Below, one piece after another: positions 44,306 through 53,582 of a stretch of DNA of 64,000 nucleotides (position 1 is its first letter; the number at the start of each line of letters is the position of its first letter). The DNA is from Prevotella sp. (GTDB lineage: Bacteria > Bacteroidota > Bacteroidia > Bacteroidales > Bacteroidaceae), in the NCBI GenBank assembly GCA_017471465.1, contig JAFUTI010000008.1:19290-83289 (forward strand), written 5' to 3'. Made by a program: the position numbers and the translations under genes. The notes under the pieces are model-generated. The model saw only the letters and a program-made list of their open reading frames with translations. It made no database searches and had not been told where the DNA came from.

Positions 44306-44348
44306 AGCTCTCCCCGAAAAAGGAACAAAAACCATTCCACTGTTTAGT

Positions 44349-45149
44349 ATGGCTATAGAACAAGCAATATTCCGCAGGGCAGAACTTCTGTTGGGGGATG
44401 AGGCAATGAACCGCATCAGCGAGAAGCGGGTGATTATCTTTGGTGTCGGCGGCGTCGGTTCGTGGTGCGCTGAGAGTTTGGTGCGAAGTGGTATCCGTCA
44501 GCTGACGATCGTCGACTCCGACCGAGTGTGTATCACGAATATCAACCGCCAATTGATGGCGACGACGAAGACCGTTGGCCAGGTGAAGGTTGATGCCCTG
44601 AAGGAGCGTCTGCTGAGCATCAATCCCCAAGCAGAGATTACCGCCCTGCAACAAATATTTACGGCAGAGACAGCAGAAAGCTTCAAGCTCGACGGCTACG
44701 ACTACATCATTGATGCCATCGATTCGTTGAAAGACAAGACGCTGCTTATCCTCATGGCGACACAGACACAAGCCAAGTTCTTCTCGTCAATGGGAGCCGC
44801 ATTGAAGCTCGACCCAACACGCATCAAGACAGCTGAGTTCTGGAAAGTTCAGGGAGATCCCTTGGCTCGTGCCCTCCGCAAGCGTTTCAAACGAGACGGA
44901 CAGTATCCCAAACGTAAGTTTCAGTGCGTCTACAGCGACGAACTTCTCGAAAACAAAGGTCATAATGCCACTTGCGGTACAGAGCACTGCATGTGTCCCA
45001 AAGCCAAGAACGGGCCAGGTGATCCAAACTTGCTAAACCACGAATGGTGCTCATCAAAGGCACAGATTAATGGCACGCTGGCCCACATCACCGCCATCTT
45101 CGGCTTCATGCTGGCAGGCCTGGTAGTACAGGACATCGTCAATGGATAG
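44349..45149 (+). CDS. tcdA: tRNA threonylcarbamoyladenosine dehydratase
   Basis: A 266-residue E1-like enzyme (TcdA/CsdL) that cyclises t6A37 of tRNA to ct6A using ATP. Start at MAIEQAIFRRAELLLGDEAM; a longer reading from 44232 would lie inside the previous gene. Motifs: FGVGGVGSWCAESLVRSG (nucleotide binding), VDSDRVCITNINRQLMAT, and KGHNATCGTEHCMCPKAKN with several cysteines. Length is normal for the family. Cytoplasmic housekeeping enzyme. Confidence 0.93.
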   Translation: MAIEQAIFRRAELLLGDEAMNRISEKRVIIFGVGGVGSWCAESLVRSGIRQLTIVDSDRVCITNINRQLMATTKTVGQVKVDALKERLLSINPQAEITALQQIFTAETAESFKLDGYDYIIDAIDSLKDKTLLILMATQTQAKFFSSMGAALKLDPTRIKTAEFWKVQGDPLARALRKRFKRDGQYPKRKFQCVYSDELLENKGHNATCGTEHCMCPKAKNGPGDPNLLNHEWCSSKAQINGTLAHITAIFGFMLAGLVVQDIVNG

Positions 45150-45181
45150 TTAATCAAGAAGGAAGGGGCTTCGTTGAAATA

Positions 45182-45212
45182 GTTTGTCCATTTCTTGGTT
45201 TTGTTTGTCCAT
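45182..45212 (+). promoter_or_regulatory. Putative operator: two direct repeats with 21-bp period
   Basis: GTTTGTCCAT occurs at 45182-45191 and again at 45203-45212, start-to-start 21 bp, two turns of B-DNA. AraC-family regulators typically bind such direct half-sites. The pair ends 36 bp before the -7 element, the place expected for an activator contacting polymerase. The downstream gene encodes an AraC-domain protein, so autoregulation of the pdx operon is inferred. Confidence 0.6.
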
Positions 45213-45248
45213 ATCAATACAAAATTCTTTCGTTTCCAAAGAAATGTG

Positions 45249-45256
45249 TTCCTTTG
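45249..45256 (+). promoter_or_regulatory. -7 element for the pdx operon
   Basis: TTCCTTTG, one mismatch from TAnnTTTG at the second base, ending 9 nt before the ATG at 45266. A weakened element suits an activator-dependent promoter. Confidence 0.55.
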
Positions 45257-45265
45257 CAAAAAATA

Positions 45266-46153
45266 ATGCGACAGACGAAACCCATATTAACTATCACTGG
45301 TTCTGACCCCACGGGCGGCTCAGGTATTCAGGCTGACATCAAGACCATCACGGCACTTGGCGGTTATGCCGTATCTGCCATTACGAGTGTCACCGTGCAG
45401 ACAACCCTCGGCATCCAGCAGTTCCACGACCTGCCGGCACAAGTGGTGGCGGGACAGATGGAAGCCGTGATGAATGATGTTCAGCCTGAGACGGTGAAGG
45501 TCGGTCTGATTCGCACGGTGGAGGCTGTCAGAGCTATTGCCGAGGCATTGACCAAGTATCGTCCTCGTCACATCGTCTACGCTCCCTCGTCGCAGTCAAG
45601 CCAGGGCGAGGCTCTGATTCCTGCAGATGTGGAACTGGCTATTAACCAACTGCTGCTACCCACATGTACAGTGGTGCTTTCAGATGCTCGCTTCAAGAGT
45701 CATGGTGACATCAACCTCTATGCGAGTGCCGTAGCTTATTATTTGAACGAGGGCGACAATGCCGAAGACGCTCAGCGCAAGGCACGTCAGTTTCTGAATG
45801 TCCAGAGGGCACATACGGAAAGACTCCTTTCTCGCGGCTTCGAACTCTTCGATGAGTTCCGTCAGATGGTAGAGGCCCATTTCGTGGAGAGTAGCGTGGT
45901 AAGTTTCTATGCCGACCGCCTGAATGTCAGTACGAGCTATCTGGCTCAGGTCACAAAACGCATCAGCGGCCAGGCTCCCAAGGCATTCATCGACGAGCGA
46001 ATCATCAGCGAAGCCCGACGACTGCTGACCAGCACATCGCTCACGGTGCAGGAAATATCTTATCAGTTGGGTTTCACAAGTCAGGCACATTTCACCAAGT
46101 ATTTCAAGAAGCTCACGGGACTCACACCGAGTGACTTCCGCAGTAATCCGTAA
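45266..46153 (+). CDS. ThiD/PdxK-like domain fused to AraC-type DNA-binding domain
   Basis: A 295-residue fusion. Residues 1-175 match the ThiD/pyridoxal-kinase fold: ILTITGSDPTGGSGIQADIK, GGYAVSAITSVTVQTTLGIQ, VKVGLI. Residues 198-292 are an AraC/XylS double helix-turn-helix (YADRLNVSTSYLAQVTKRIS, YQLGFTSQAHFTKYFKKLTG). The kinase part is about 80 residues short of normal, and the catalytic anion-hole segment, GTGC in ThiD and its pyridoxal-kinase relatives, reads GDIN at 147-150, so catalysis is unlikely while substrate-site residues remain. With pdxS and pdxT 20 bp downstream, this looks like a ligand-sensing regulator of vitamin B6 synthesis. Thiamine-pathway control is the alternative. 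Confidence 0.85.
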   Translation: MRQTKPILTITGSDPTGGSGIQADIKTITALGGYAVSAITSVTVQTTLGIQQFHDLPAQVVAGQMEAVMNDVQPETVKVGLIRTVEAVRAIAEALTKYRPRHIVYAPSSQSSQGEALIPADVELAINQLLLPTCTVVLSDARFKSHGDINLYASAVAYYLNEGDNAEDAQRKARQFLNVQRAHTERLLSRGFELFDEFRQMVEAHFVESSVVSFYADRLNVSTSYLAQVTKRISGQAPKAFIDERIISEARRLLTSTSLTVQEISYQLGFTSQAHFTKYFKKLTGLTPSDFRSNP

Positions 46154-46173
46154 ATAATTAAAGGTAAAAAGAA

Positions 46174-47121
46174 ATGGAACACAACAGACAAGAACTAAAT
46201 CGACGAACGCAGCAAGAGCAGACGGAGCTCGTTCCTTCTGCCTTGCAAGGAGGAGAAAGAGCGAAGCTCAACCGCAACTTAGCCCAGATGCTGAAGGGCG
46301 GAGTAATTATGGACGTGACAACCCCGGAGCAGGCTCGCATTGCCGAAGAAGCTGGTGCCTGTGCAGTAATGGCATTGGAACGTATTCCTGCCGATATCCG
46401 TGCGGCTGGCGGAGTTTCGCGTATGAGCGACCCCAAGATGATTCGTGGCATTCAAGAGGCTGTCAGCATCCCCGTGATGGCAAAGTGCCGCATCGGACAT
46501 ATCGCCGAGGCGCAGATATTACAGGCCATCGAGATTGACTATATCGACGAGAGCGAGGTGCTTTCTCCCGCCGACAACGTCTACCATATAGACAAGACGA
46601 AGTTCGACGTACCCTTCGTGTGTGGTGCCAAGAACTTAGGCGAAGCCCTACGTCGTATTGCAGAGGGTGCCACAATGATTCGCACAAAGGGTGAGCCCGG
46701 CACCGGCGATGTGGTGCAGGCAGTAAGTCATATACGATTGATGCAGAGTGAGATTCGCCGGCTGGTCAGCATGAGTGAGGACGAACTGTTCGAGGCCGCC
46801 AAGTTGCTGCAGGCACCTTACGAACTGGTGAAGTATGTACACGAAAACGGCAAATTGCCTGTAGTCAACTTTGCTGCTGGGGGTGTGGCTACGCCTGCCG
46901 ACGCCGCCCTGATGATGCAGTTGGGTGCCGAGGGCGTGTTTGTGGGTAGTGGCATTTTCAAAAGCGGCAATCCTGCCAAACGCGCAGCTGCCATCGTGAA
47001 GGCCGTCACCAATTATAATGACGCGAAGATGCTTGCAGAACTCTCCGAGGATTTGGGCGAAGCAATGGTGGGCATTAATGAACAGGAGATAGAACTCTTA
47101 ATGGCCGAAAGAGGCAAGTAA
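46174..47121 (+). CDS. pdxS: Pyridoxal 5'-phosphate synthase, PdxS subunit
   Basis: A 315-residue synthase that builds PLP from ribose 5-phosphate, glyceraldehyde 3-phosphate and ammonia. Catalytic Lys104 (in [10 protein letters not shown]) and Lys172 (in RTKGEPGTG) match Lys81 and Lys149 of B. subtilis PdxS with a constant offset of 23. [20 protein letters not shown] is the phosphate-binding region. The N-terminus is about 20 residues longer than usual ([20 protein letters not shown]); an internal start is possible but no better ribosome site is seen. Operon with the regulator upstream and pdxT 1 bp downstream. Confidence 0.96.
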   Translation: MEHNRQELNRRTQQEQTELVPSALQGGERAKLNRNLAQMLKGGVIMDVTTPEQARIAEEAGACAVMALERIPADIRAAGGVSRMSDPKMIRGIQEAVSIPVMAKCRIGHIAEAQILQAIEIDYIDESEVLSPADNVYHIDKTKFDVPFVCGAKNLGEALRRIAEGATMIRTKGEPGTGDVVQAVSHIRLMQSEIRRLVSMSEDELFEAAKLLQAPYELVKYVHENGKLPVVNFAAGGVATPADAALMMQLGAEGVFVGSGIFKSGNPAKRAAAIVKAVTNYNDAKMLAELSEDLGEAMVGINEQEIELLMAERGK

Positions 47122-47122
47122 A

Positions 47123-47668
47123 ATGAGAATCGCCGTTTTAGCATTACAGGGAGCATTTGCCGAACACGAGCAGATGCTCCATCGTTTAGGTGCAGAGACT
47201 TTTGAAGTGCGCCAACTAGCCGACTGGAAGGAGCCGAAAGACGGTCTGGTCATTCCAGGTGGCGAATCGACCACACAGGGGAAACTCCTTCACGACCTGG
47301 GTCTCTTTACCCCCATCCGTCAGGCCATCACGGACGGTCTTCCCATCTTCGGCACCTGTGCAGGACTCATTCTTCTCTCGCCCATGCACCTTGGTACGAT
47401 GGATATCAGTGCGCAGCGTAACGCCTACGGTCGTCAGTTGGGCAGTTTCCATACGGTTGCTCCAGTAAAGGGCATTGGCGATGATGTACCCATGACCTTC
47501 ATCCGAGCCCCTTATATCAACAGCATATTGTCTCCCGATGTAGAGGTTTTGGCTGAAGTTGGTGGCCATATTGTTGCAGCCCGTCAAGGCAGGCAACTCG
47601 TCACCGCCTTCCATCCTGAACTGGATGATGATGTCCGAATACACCAGTTTTTTCTTTCCATGAGATAG
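47123..47668 (+). CDS. pdxT: Pyridoxal 5'-phosphate synthase glutaminase, PdxT subunit
   Basis: A 181-residue class I glutaminase that supplies ammonia to PdxS. Motifs: [11 protein letters not shown], nucleophile Cys79 in [11 protein letters not shown], His164 and Glu166 in FHPELDDD. It starts 1 bp after pdxS. After its stop a 7-bp stem GAATACC/GGTATTC (47669-47690) without a T run might act as a weak terminator. Confidence 0.96.
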   Translation: MRIAVLALQGAFAEHEQMLHRLGAETFEVRQLADWKEPKDGLVIPGGESTTQGKLLHDLGLFTPIRQAITDGLPIFGTCAGLILLSPMHLGTMDISAQRNAYGRQLGSFHTVAPVKGIGDDVPMTFIRAPYINSILSPDVEVLAEVGGHIVAARQGRQLVTAFHPELDDDVRIHQFFLSMR

Positions 47669-47733
47669 GAATACCCTTTGTTTGGTATTCGGAATGCCAC
47701 GAAATGGCGATTGTGAGTATGTGAAAAACACCG

Positions 47734-47741
47734 TACCTTTG
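47734..47741 (+). promoter_or_regulatory. -7 element for the leader-peptide/SusCD operon
   Basis: TACCTTTG, 56 nt before the leader-peptide ATG at 47798, and 171 nt before the binding-protein start. Confidence 0.75.
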
Positions 47742-47797
47742 CAGCGTCGAAAAGACATAATAACGTTTAAAGAACAAAAACAGAAAAAGTAAAAGTT

Positions 47798-47971
47798 ATG
47801 AAAACAATGAATCGAATGCGAATGCGTGAATACTGTTGTTGCCCGATGATGGCAATAATGATGAAAGGGAGTATATATATAATTGGTGTAAACGAATTAA
47901 AAAAGGAACAATATGAAAAAGATAGCAATAGTAGTTTTATTGAGCATCAACATCAGCGCTATTTGGGCTGA
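47798..47971 (+). CDS. Poly-cysteine leader peptide (uORF)
   Basis: A 57-codon frame starting MKTMNRMRMREYCCCPMMAI, with three consecutive Cys codons (TGT TGT TGC) at 13-15 and seven Met in the first 22 codons. It follows the promoter by about 50 nt and ends at TGA 47969-47971, 59 bp inside the next gene in another frame. Cys-rich uORFs elsewhere sense charged tRNA-Cys and attenuate sulfur-assimilation genes. Stalling at CCC here could free or block the ribosome site of the downstream gene. The overlap suggests translational competition. Translation is not proven. Confidence 0.6.
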   Translation: MKTMNRMRMREYCCCPMMAIMMKGSIYIIGVNELKKEQYEKDSNSSFIEHQHQRYLG

Positions 47972-48842
47972 GAATCATTCTACCAACGCAAGCAGCGTGC
48001 GTTACGTGAAGACACCACGATTCGCTCGTCCGCTGGTAGAGAAATGGATAACAGAATATGCAAAAACACAGCCTGGTGTAGAATTTCAGATTGCCAAGGG
48101 CAACAATAGTCAGGGTAACATAGATTTGAATGTCGTATTCGACAATCAAGATACAAATTCAGAAGACTTTAGCCATAACATTGTTTATTTCGGAGAGTTC
48201 GCCGTGCTGCCTGTCACAGCAAGCGGTAGTGAGGCTGCCAAAATGCTGGAAGGCAAGCACCTGAACTCGAAGAAGCTAAAGCAACTTTTCTTTCTCAACG
48301 ACGATTTCGATGAGGATGCCAAGAAAAGCAAGCAGTACGAAAAACTTGTTATTTACAGTGGTGCCAATGCCTCATCGATAGCTTCATCGTTCGCCCACAA
48401 CTTTGGCGAAGAGAGTAGCAGTTTTCGTGGAAAGCGCATCTCAGGTGACGACTTGTTTCTGAACACTGCCCTTTCCAAGGACCCGTTGGGTGTGTCGTTT
48501 AACGCCCTGCCCAACATCTTCGACTTGCAAAGCCGCCATGTGAAGAGCGGCATCACCATCATCGGACTTGATGTAAAGAAGGATCTCGAAGGGAGTCTTT
48601 CTGACAAGGCTACCCTCGACGAGGTCATCAGTGTGTTGGAGAACGACAAGGTGCAGGAAGTGGCTGTTGAGAAAATCGGCGTAAGCTATGACAAGGCTGA
48701 CGATGCTGTGAACCTGTTCCTACAATGGGTACTGACTTTCGGCACGAAATACAACCACGAGCATGGACTGCTGAACCTGGACAACAAGCTGGCTCAGGCA
48801 CAGTTTGACAAAGTAAAGTCCGTCCTTACTGCCCAGAAGTAA
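47913..48842 (+). CDS. Periplasmic substrate-binding protein (PstS-like fold)
   Basis: A 309-residue exported protein (signal MKKIAIVVLLSINISAIWA). The sequence has features of type 2 periplasmic binding proteins of the phosphate/sulfate class (FGEFAVLPVTASGSEAAKML, LVIYSGANASSIASSF, DPLGVSFNALPNIFDL). No lipobox and no ABC permease or ATPase nearby. Placed first in an operon with SusC, SusD and an exported UroD-like protein, it may hand a small anion or a ligand to the outer-membrane system, or act as a scavenger. The cysteine-rich leader peptide points to a sulfur compound by inference. Confidence 0.72.
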   Translation: MKKIAIVVLLSINISAIWAENHSTNASSVRYVKTPRFARPLVEKWITEYAKTQPGVEFQIAKGNNSQGNIDLNVVFDNQDTNSEDFSHNIVYFGEFAVLPVTASGSEAAKMLEGKHLNSKKLKQLFFLNDDFDEDAKKSKQYEKLVIYSGANASSIASSFAHNFGEESSSFRGKRISGDDLFLNTALSKDPLGVSFNALPNIFDLQSRHVKSGITIIGLDVKKDLEGSLSDKATLDEVISVLENDKVQEVAVEKIGVSYDKADDAVNLFLQWVLTFGTKYNHEHGLLNLDNKLAQAQFDKVKSVLTAQK

Positions 48843-48877
48843 AAAGACAAAAGAGTAAAGGGTAAACACAATTAGAC

Positions 48878-51800
48878 ATGATGGTAAAAAGATTATTTGT
48901 TGCAACAGTCGTTGCAATAGGGCCTTTGTTGGCCTCAGCGCAAAACCTGATTACGGGTCATCTCAGAGACGTTCGCACCGGCGATCCACTGATTGGTGCC
49001 TCCGTGATTGTAAAGAGCGAAAAGAGTCAGGGGGTTGTCACTGACGTAAACGGCAACTTCTCCCTTCAGACTAAAGTCGAGGCTCCGCTGACCCTTCGCG
49101 TAGAATATGTGGGCTATCGCCCGCTCGATGTCGATGTCTACGATTTCGAGGAACCTGTAGAGATCAGTTTGGTCGACAATGCCAGCCGTCTGGACGAAGT
49201 AGTCATTGTAGGCTATGGCGCCCAGAAGCGCCTGGAGCTGACCAGCAGCATCTCGTCAGTAGGCGATGAAATACTTCGTCAGCAGAATCACTCTGTTGAG
49301 AGTGCCTTGCAGGGTGCTGTGGCTGGTCTTAATGTGACGCAGACCTCTGGTCAGCCCGGTGGTGCCAGCATCATCCGCATCCGTGGCGGCAACTCTATCA
49401 CAGGTGGTAACGAGCCGCTCTATGTGATTGACGGCTTCATTGTGTATAATGATGTGTCATCGAACAAGACCGGTGCCCGCGGCAGTGATGCCGCACTCGA
49501 CCCGCTGGCATTCCTGAATCCCTCGGATATCGAGTCGATTGAGGTATTAAAAGACGTATCGGCCACCGCTATCTATGGTACCCGTGGTGCCAACGGTGTT
49601 ATCATCATCACCACCAAGAAAGGATCGCATGGCAAGAACAACATCAGCTATAATGCCACCTTCGGTTGGAGCACCATCAGCAAGAAGCTGAAGTTCATGG
49701 ATGCCTGGCAGTGGGCCGACATCTGGAACGAGATGTACGAGAACGGTGAGGTGGGCTATCGCCTGGACGAACCGACACAGAGCTACGACTGGCAGGATGC
49801 CGCCTTGCAGACGGGTTTTACACAGGAGCACCAGCTCTCGGCTGTGGGTGGTGACGATATCTCACGCTACAGCATCAGCGGCAGCTATAAGAATCAGGAG
49901 GGCATCATCATCAATACCGGTCTGCAGCGTTACGCCGGCCGTATCAACTACGAGCGCAACATATTCAAGACTCTGTTGGTGGGTGTCAACGCGAATGGTG
50001 CCTATAACAAGATGAAGGGGCAGTCTGACCGAAGCTCGATGTTTGCCGCCAACTCATGGTATGGTGCCATCTCGCACACGCCCTACACCCCTGTCTACAA
50101 CGAAGACGGCTCTTTCAACTATGAGCCGACGCCGACGAGTGTGGACATCTATAACGGTAAGGTGGGAAATCCTATCAGCGATCTATTGAACTATGATACA
50201 GCGACGGAGAACACCCGAGTCATTGGCACTGGCTTTGCAGAGTGGACCGTTATTCCGCAGTTGAAACTGAAAGCCAGCCTAGGTGCCGATCTCTCAAACA
50301 CCCGTCAGAGCTACTATGCACCGTCTTATACCTCCGACGGGCTGCCATACAACGGCTACGCCTCAGTGGGACAGACGAAGACACACGTCTGGCAGACAGA
50401 GTACACTGCTACCTATAGCAATGTCTTCAGGAAGGTACACTCGCTGACGGCACTCGTGGGTTATACAGCCCAGCGTACCGACCGCAGCAGGATAGCCACC
50501 ACGGCCTACGGCTTCAGCAACGATGCCACAGGGTATGACAATCTCGGTGCTGCCAGCACCACACTGCCCTCGTCGAGCGGGCACTACATCTCTACCCTAC
50601 AGTCATGGATTGGACGTGTGAACTACAGCTACGACTCTCGTTATAATGCCTCGCTGACCTTGCGCGCCGACGGTAGTAGTCGCTTTGCCAAAGATCACCG
50701 TTGGGGATGGTTCCCCTCGCTGGGCGCCTCTTGGAACCTCGACCGCGAGAAGTGGCTGCGTCTGGGCAAGAAGGTGGACTTCGTCCAGTTGCGTGCCTCG
50801 GTGGGTGTGGTAGGCAATCAGGAAATCGGTGACTATCAGTTTGCTGCCAATCTCACTCCACAAACTGTCATCATCGACGGACAGCGTGCCACGAGTTACA
50901 TTATCTCGAACAAGTCAAACCCCGACTTGAAGTGGGAGACTACCGCTTCATATAACGTCGGTCTGAGCACGGGTTTCTTTCACAACCGTTTGAATGTTAC
51001 TCTTGACGGTTACTACAAGAAGACCAGCGACCTGCTACTCAACGTGCCCGTAGAGCAGGTGACAGGTTTCAATACCGTACTGCGTAACGTGGGGGCCGTC
51101 ACCAACAAGGGCGTGGAACTGGAAGTGGGTGGCGTCCTCATCGAGAAGAAAGAGCTGCGTTGGAACGTAAACGCCAATATCGCCCACAACAAGAACGAAG
51201 TGACCAGTTTGGGCAATGCCGAATATTTCATCCCGTCTCATGGCTATACCAACCCCCTCATCGTCAAGGTCGGCGAGCCCCTTGGTTCCTTTTACGGCTA
51301 CAAGTTCAAAGGCATCATCCAGTCGGACGAGGATCTGAGTCAGCTGCCCTCACAGACCATCTCGACCGTCGAGCCTGGCAATCCCAAGTTTGAAGATGTG
51401 AATGGCGACGGTGTGGTGAACGAACAGGACCGCGTGGTACTAGGTAATATCCAACCGAAGTTCACATACGGTTTCAACACCAAGGTGGCCTATAAGAACG
51501 TGGATCTCTTCATCAGCGCCAGTGGCAGCTATGGCAACAAGCTCTTCAACGAGCTGGCCTGCCGTCTGGACCGAGGTAACGGCTACTATTACAACCCACT
51601 GGCAGAGGTGGCCGACCGTTGGACACCTTCCAACCCCAGCAACACTATCCAGAAAGCTAGCAACGCTACGTCTATCTATACCGACGACCGCTTTGTTGAG
51701 GATGCCAGCTATCTGAAGATTCGCAACATCCAGCTGGGTTATACCCTGCCGGTTCCGAAGATCACGAAGGATGCAAAACTACGCCTTTATGTGTCACTGC

Positions 51801-51952
51801 AGAACTTCTTCACCATTAGCCCCTACAGTGGCTACGATCCTGAAGCCAACCGCAGCGGCAGCGACGAGACCAGTGCCCTGTATCAGGGTATCGACAACGG
51901 AACCTATCCGTCTTCGAAGACAGTATTAGTAGGATTTAACGTAACACTTTAA
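48878..51952 (+). CDS. SusC-like TonB-dependent transporter
   Basis: A 1024-residue outer-membrane receptor of the SusC/RagA family. After the signal peptide, residues about 20-105 are a carboxypeptidase-like domain (GHLRDVRTGDPLIGASVIVK); then the plug with DEVVIVGYGAQKRLELTSSI, IRIRGGNSITGGNEPLYVID and VLKDVSATAIYGTRGANGVI; then the barrel ending VLVGFNVTL. It forms a pedal-bin complex with the SusD protein encoded 4 bp downstream. Two adjacent ATGs (48878 and 48881) are possible starts. No carbohydrate-active enzyme accompanies it, so the ligand is probably not a polysaccharide. Confidence 0.92.
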   Translation: MMVKRLFVATVVAIGPLLASAQNLITGHLRDVRTGDPLIGASVIVKSEKSQGVVTDVNGNFSLQTKVEAPLTLRVEYVGYRPLDVDVYDFEEPVEISLVDNASRLDEVVIVGYGAQKRLELTSSISSVGDEILRQQNHSVESALQGAVAGLNVTQTSGQPGGASIIRIRGGNSITGGNEPLYVIDGFIVYNDVSSNKTGARGSDAALDPLAFLNPSDIESIEVLKDVSATAIYGTRGANGVIIITTKKGSHGKNNISYNATFGWSTISKKLKFMDAWQWADIWNEMYENGEVGYRLDEPTQSYDWQDAALQTGFTQEHQLSAVGGDDISRYSISGSYKNQEGIIINTGLQRYAGRINYERNIFKTLLVGVNANGAYNKMKGQSDRSSMFAANSWYGAISHTPYTPVYNEDGSFNYEPTPTSVDIYNGKVGNPISDLLNYDTATENTRVIGTGFAEWTVIPQLKLKASLGADLSNTRQSYYAPSYTSDGLPYNGYASVGQTKTHVWQTEYTATYSNVFRKVHSLTALVGYTAQRTDRSRIATTAYGFSNDATGYDNLGAASTTLPSSSGHYISTLQSWIGRVNYSYDSRYNASLTLRADGSSRFAKDHRWGWFPSLGASWNLDREKWLRLGKKVDFVQLRASVGVVGNQEIGDYQFAANLTPQTVIIDGQRATSYIISNKSNPDLKWETTASYNVGLSTGFFHNRLNVTLDGYYKKTSDLLLNVPVEQVTGFNTVLRNVGAVTNKGVELEVGGVLIEKKELRWNVNANIAHNKNEVTSLGNAEYFIPSHGYTNPLIVKVGEPLGSFYGYKFKGIIQSDEDLSQLPSQTISTVEPGNPKFEDVNGDGVVNEQDRVVLGNIQPKFTYGFNTKVAYKNVDLFISASGSYGNKLFNELACRLDRGNGYYYNPLAEVADRWTPSNPSNTIQKASNATSIYTDDRFVEDASYLKIRNIQLGYTLPVPKITKDAKLRLYVSLQNFFTISPYSGYDPEANRSGSDETSALYQGIDNGTYPSSKTVLVGFNVTL

Positions 51953-51956
51953 GATT

Positions 51957-53546
51957 ATGAGAAAACACTTATCAGCATATATCCTCTCGGCAGGTCTGCT
52001 GCTCAGCAGTTGTGCCGATCTGGAACAGACTTCGCTCAGCTCTATCGACAGAGACAATTTCTATCAGAGCAAGGAAGACATCGAGACAGCCATCAACGGC
52101 ATCTATCAGGAGTTTACTGTTGACGGGTTCTATGGAATGTTCAACAACCAGAGCATCTACATCAACGACCTACAGACCGACTACGTAAAGGCCGGTGCAC
52201 AGACCAACTCCGCCCATATCCGTGAACTCTCCAACTTCGCCGTCCAGCCCACCAACCTCTTCGTGGGTTATGCCTGGGAGGAGCACTACACGGCTATCAA
52301 CCGCGCCAATGTCATCATCGACAAGGTGAGCGCAGCCTCATGGCTTGACGAGCAGTCGAAGCAGAACTACATCGGCGAGGCCCGTTTCCTGCGTGCCTTG
52401 ATGTACTTCAATCTCGTGCGCTACTTCGGTGGTGTGCCCATCGTGCTGCACGATGGTGAGGGTGAAGGTGCTCCACGTAATACCATCGATGAGGTTTTTA
52501 CACAAATTGTCGAGGACTTCACTGCAGCCGAGAGCCTACCTGACGGATATTCCAATCGCGACAGTAAGGCCTCCTCGCTGGCAGCCTCTGCACTCCTCTC
52601 GAAGGTTTATCTGGAGTGGGCACAGACCATTACCGAACAAAGCAAGACAAACAGAAATGATTTCTATCAAAAGGCCATCGGCTATGCCGACAAGGTGATC
52701 AACTCCGGCAAATACAAACTGCTCGACAAGTTCATCGACAACTGGTCAGTGGATAAGAAGAACGGCCCTGAGCATATCTTCTCCATCGAGCACGACCGCA
52801 GTGTAAATGCCAATGTCTCCGGCCATTGCACCTTTGCCACCAACTGGAGCAATTCCGAACCCGTGCTACTGGCTACCAGCGATAAATATTACGAGCAGAC
52901 CGACCCCCGCGACCAGCGTCGTGACGGTTCGTGGGCCAAGCGGTTGTACAATCCTAATACAGGTACCGACTTCGTGTTCGACATACCTCGCTTCCGTAAA
53001 TACATCGACTCACTGAACTATGCCAATCCGGCATCGAGTGGTAATGCCGCGGGACAGTCGACCAACACCACCATAATCCGCTATGCTGAGGTGTTGCTCA
53101 TCAAGGCCGAGGCCGAGAACGAGCTCAACGGTCCTACAACTGCGGCCTACGATGCCATCAATCAGGTGCGCCGGCGCGCCTACTGGAGCCCCTACGATAA
53201 TGTACAGAACACCCCGTCGGACGGCTCAGTCCTGGAATTGAGCGGATTGTCTCAGCAGGAGTTCCGCGACCGTCTGCGTGAAGAGCGCCGCTTGGAGTTC
53301 GTGCTCGAAGGCCACCGTTGGTTCGACCTGAAGCGCTGGCATATCCTTGTGAAATATGTGAAGGAGCATACCCCCAGCAACGATGAGGTTTCCGGCACCA
53401 AGACCACCAAGGTTCAGAATGTCTCAAAGAAAAATTACTACTTGCCTTTGCCGCAGGATCAGATTATCCTGAATCCAAACCTGGAACAAAACTGGGGCTA
53501 TAGCGGAGAGATCGGCGACGGCCCTTACGGAGCAGAGTTTGAGTAA
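51957..53546 (+). CDS. SusD/RagB-like outer-membrane lipoprotein
   Basis: A 529-residue lipoprotein (lipobox LSSC) with SusD features: FYQSKEDIETAINGIYQEFT, ARFLRALMYFNLVRYFGGVP, TTIIRYAEVLLIKAEAENEL and LREERRLEFVLEGHRWFDLK near the C-terminus. It starts 4 bp after SusC and should cap the transporter to capture its ligand. Between its stop and the next start is a heptamer repeat. Confidence 0.93.
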   Translation: MRKHLSAYILSAGLLLSSCADLEQTSLSSIDRDNFYQSKEDIETAINGIYQEFTVDGFYGMFNNQSIYINDLQTDYVKAGAQTNSAHIRELSNFAVQPTNLFVGYAWEEHYTAINRANVIIDKVSAASWLDEQSKQNYIGEARFLRALMYFNLVRYFGGVPIVLHDGEGEGAPRNTIDEVFTQIVEDFTAAESLPDGYSNRDSKASSLAASALLSKVYLEWAQTITEQSKTNRNDFYQKAIGYADKVINSGKYKLLDKFIDNWSVDKKNGPEHIFSIEHDRSVNANVSGHCTFATNWSNSEPVLLATSDKYYEQTDPRDQRRDGSWAKRLYNPNTGTDFVFDIPRFRKYIDSLNYANPASSGNAAGQSTNTTIIRYAEVLLIKAEAENELNGPTTAAYDAINQVRRRAYWSPYDNVQNTPSDGSVLELSGLSQQEFRDRLREERRLEFVLEGHRWFDLKRWHILVKYVKEHTPSNDEVSGTKTTKVQNVSKKNYYLPLPQDQIILNPNLEQNWGYSGEIGDGPYGAEFE

Positions 53547-53552
53547 TTATTG

Positions 53553-53580
53553 TTTATAGTTTATAGTTTAAAGTTTATAG
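53553..53580 (+). repeat. Heptamer tandem repeat before the UroD-like gene
   Basis: Four copies of TTTATAG (third copy TTTAAAG) ending two bases before the ATG at 53583. Same period as the repeat at 2294-2321. Confidence 0.85.
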
Positions 53581-53582
53581 TT

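Noticed and set aside
45266-46153. Reading the fusion protein as ThiD enzyme of thiamine synthesis
   Set aside because: Catalytic GTGC loop replaced by GDIN, kinase region shortened, AraC domain attached, and the neighbours are pdxS and pdxT without a TPP riboswitch.
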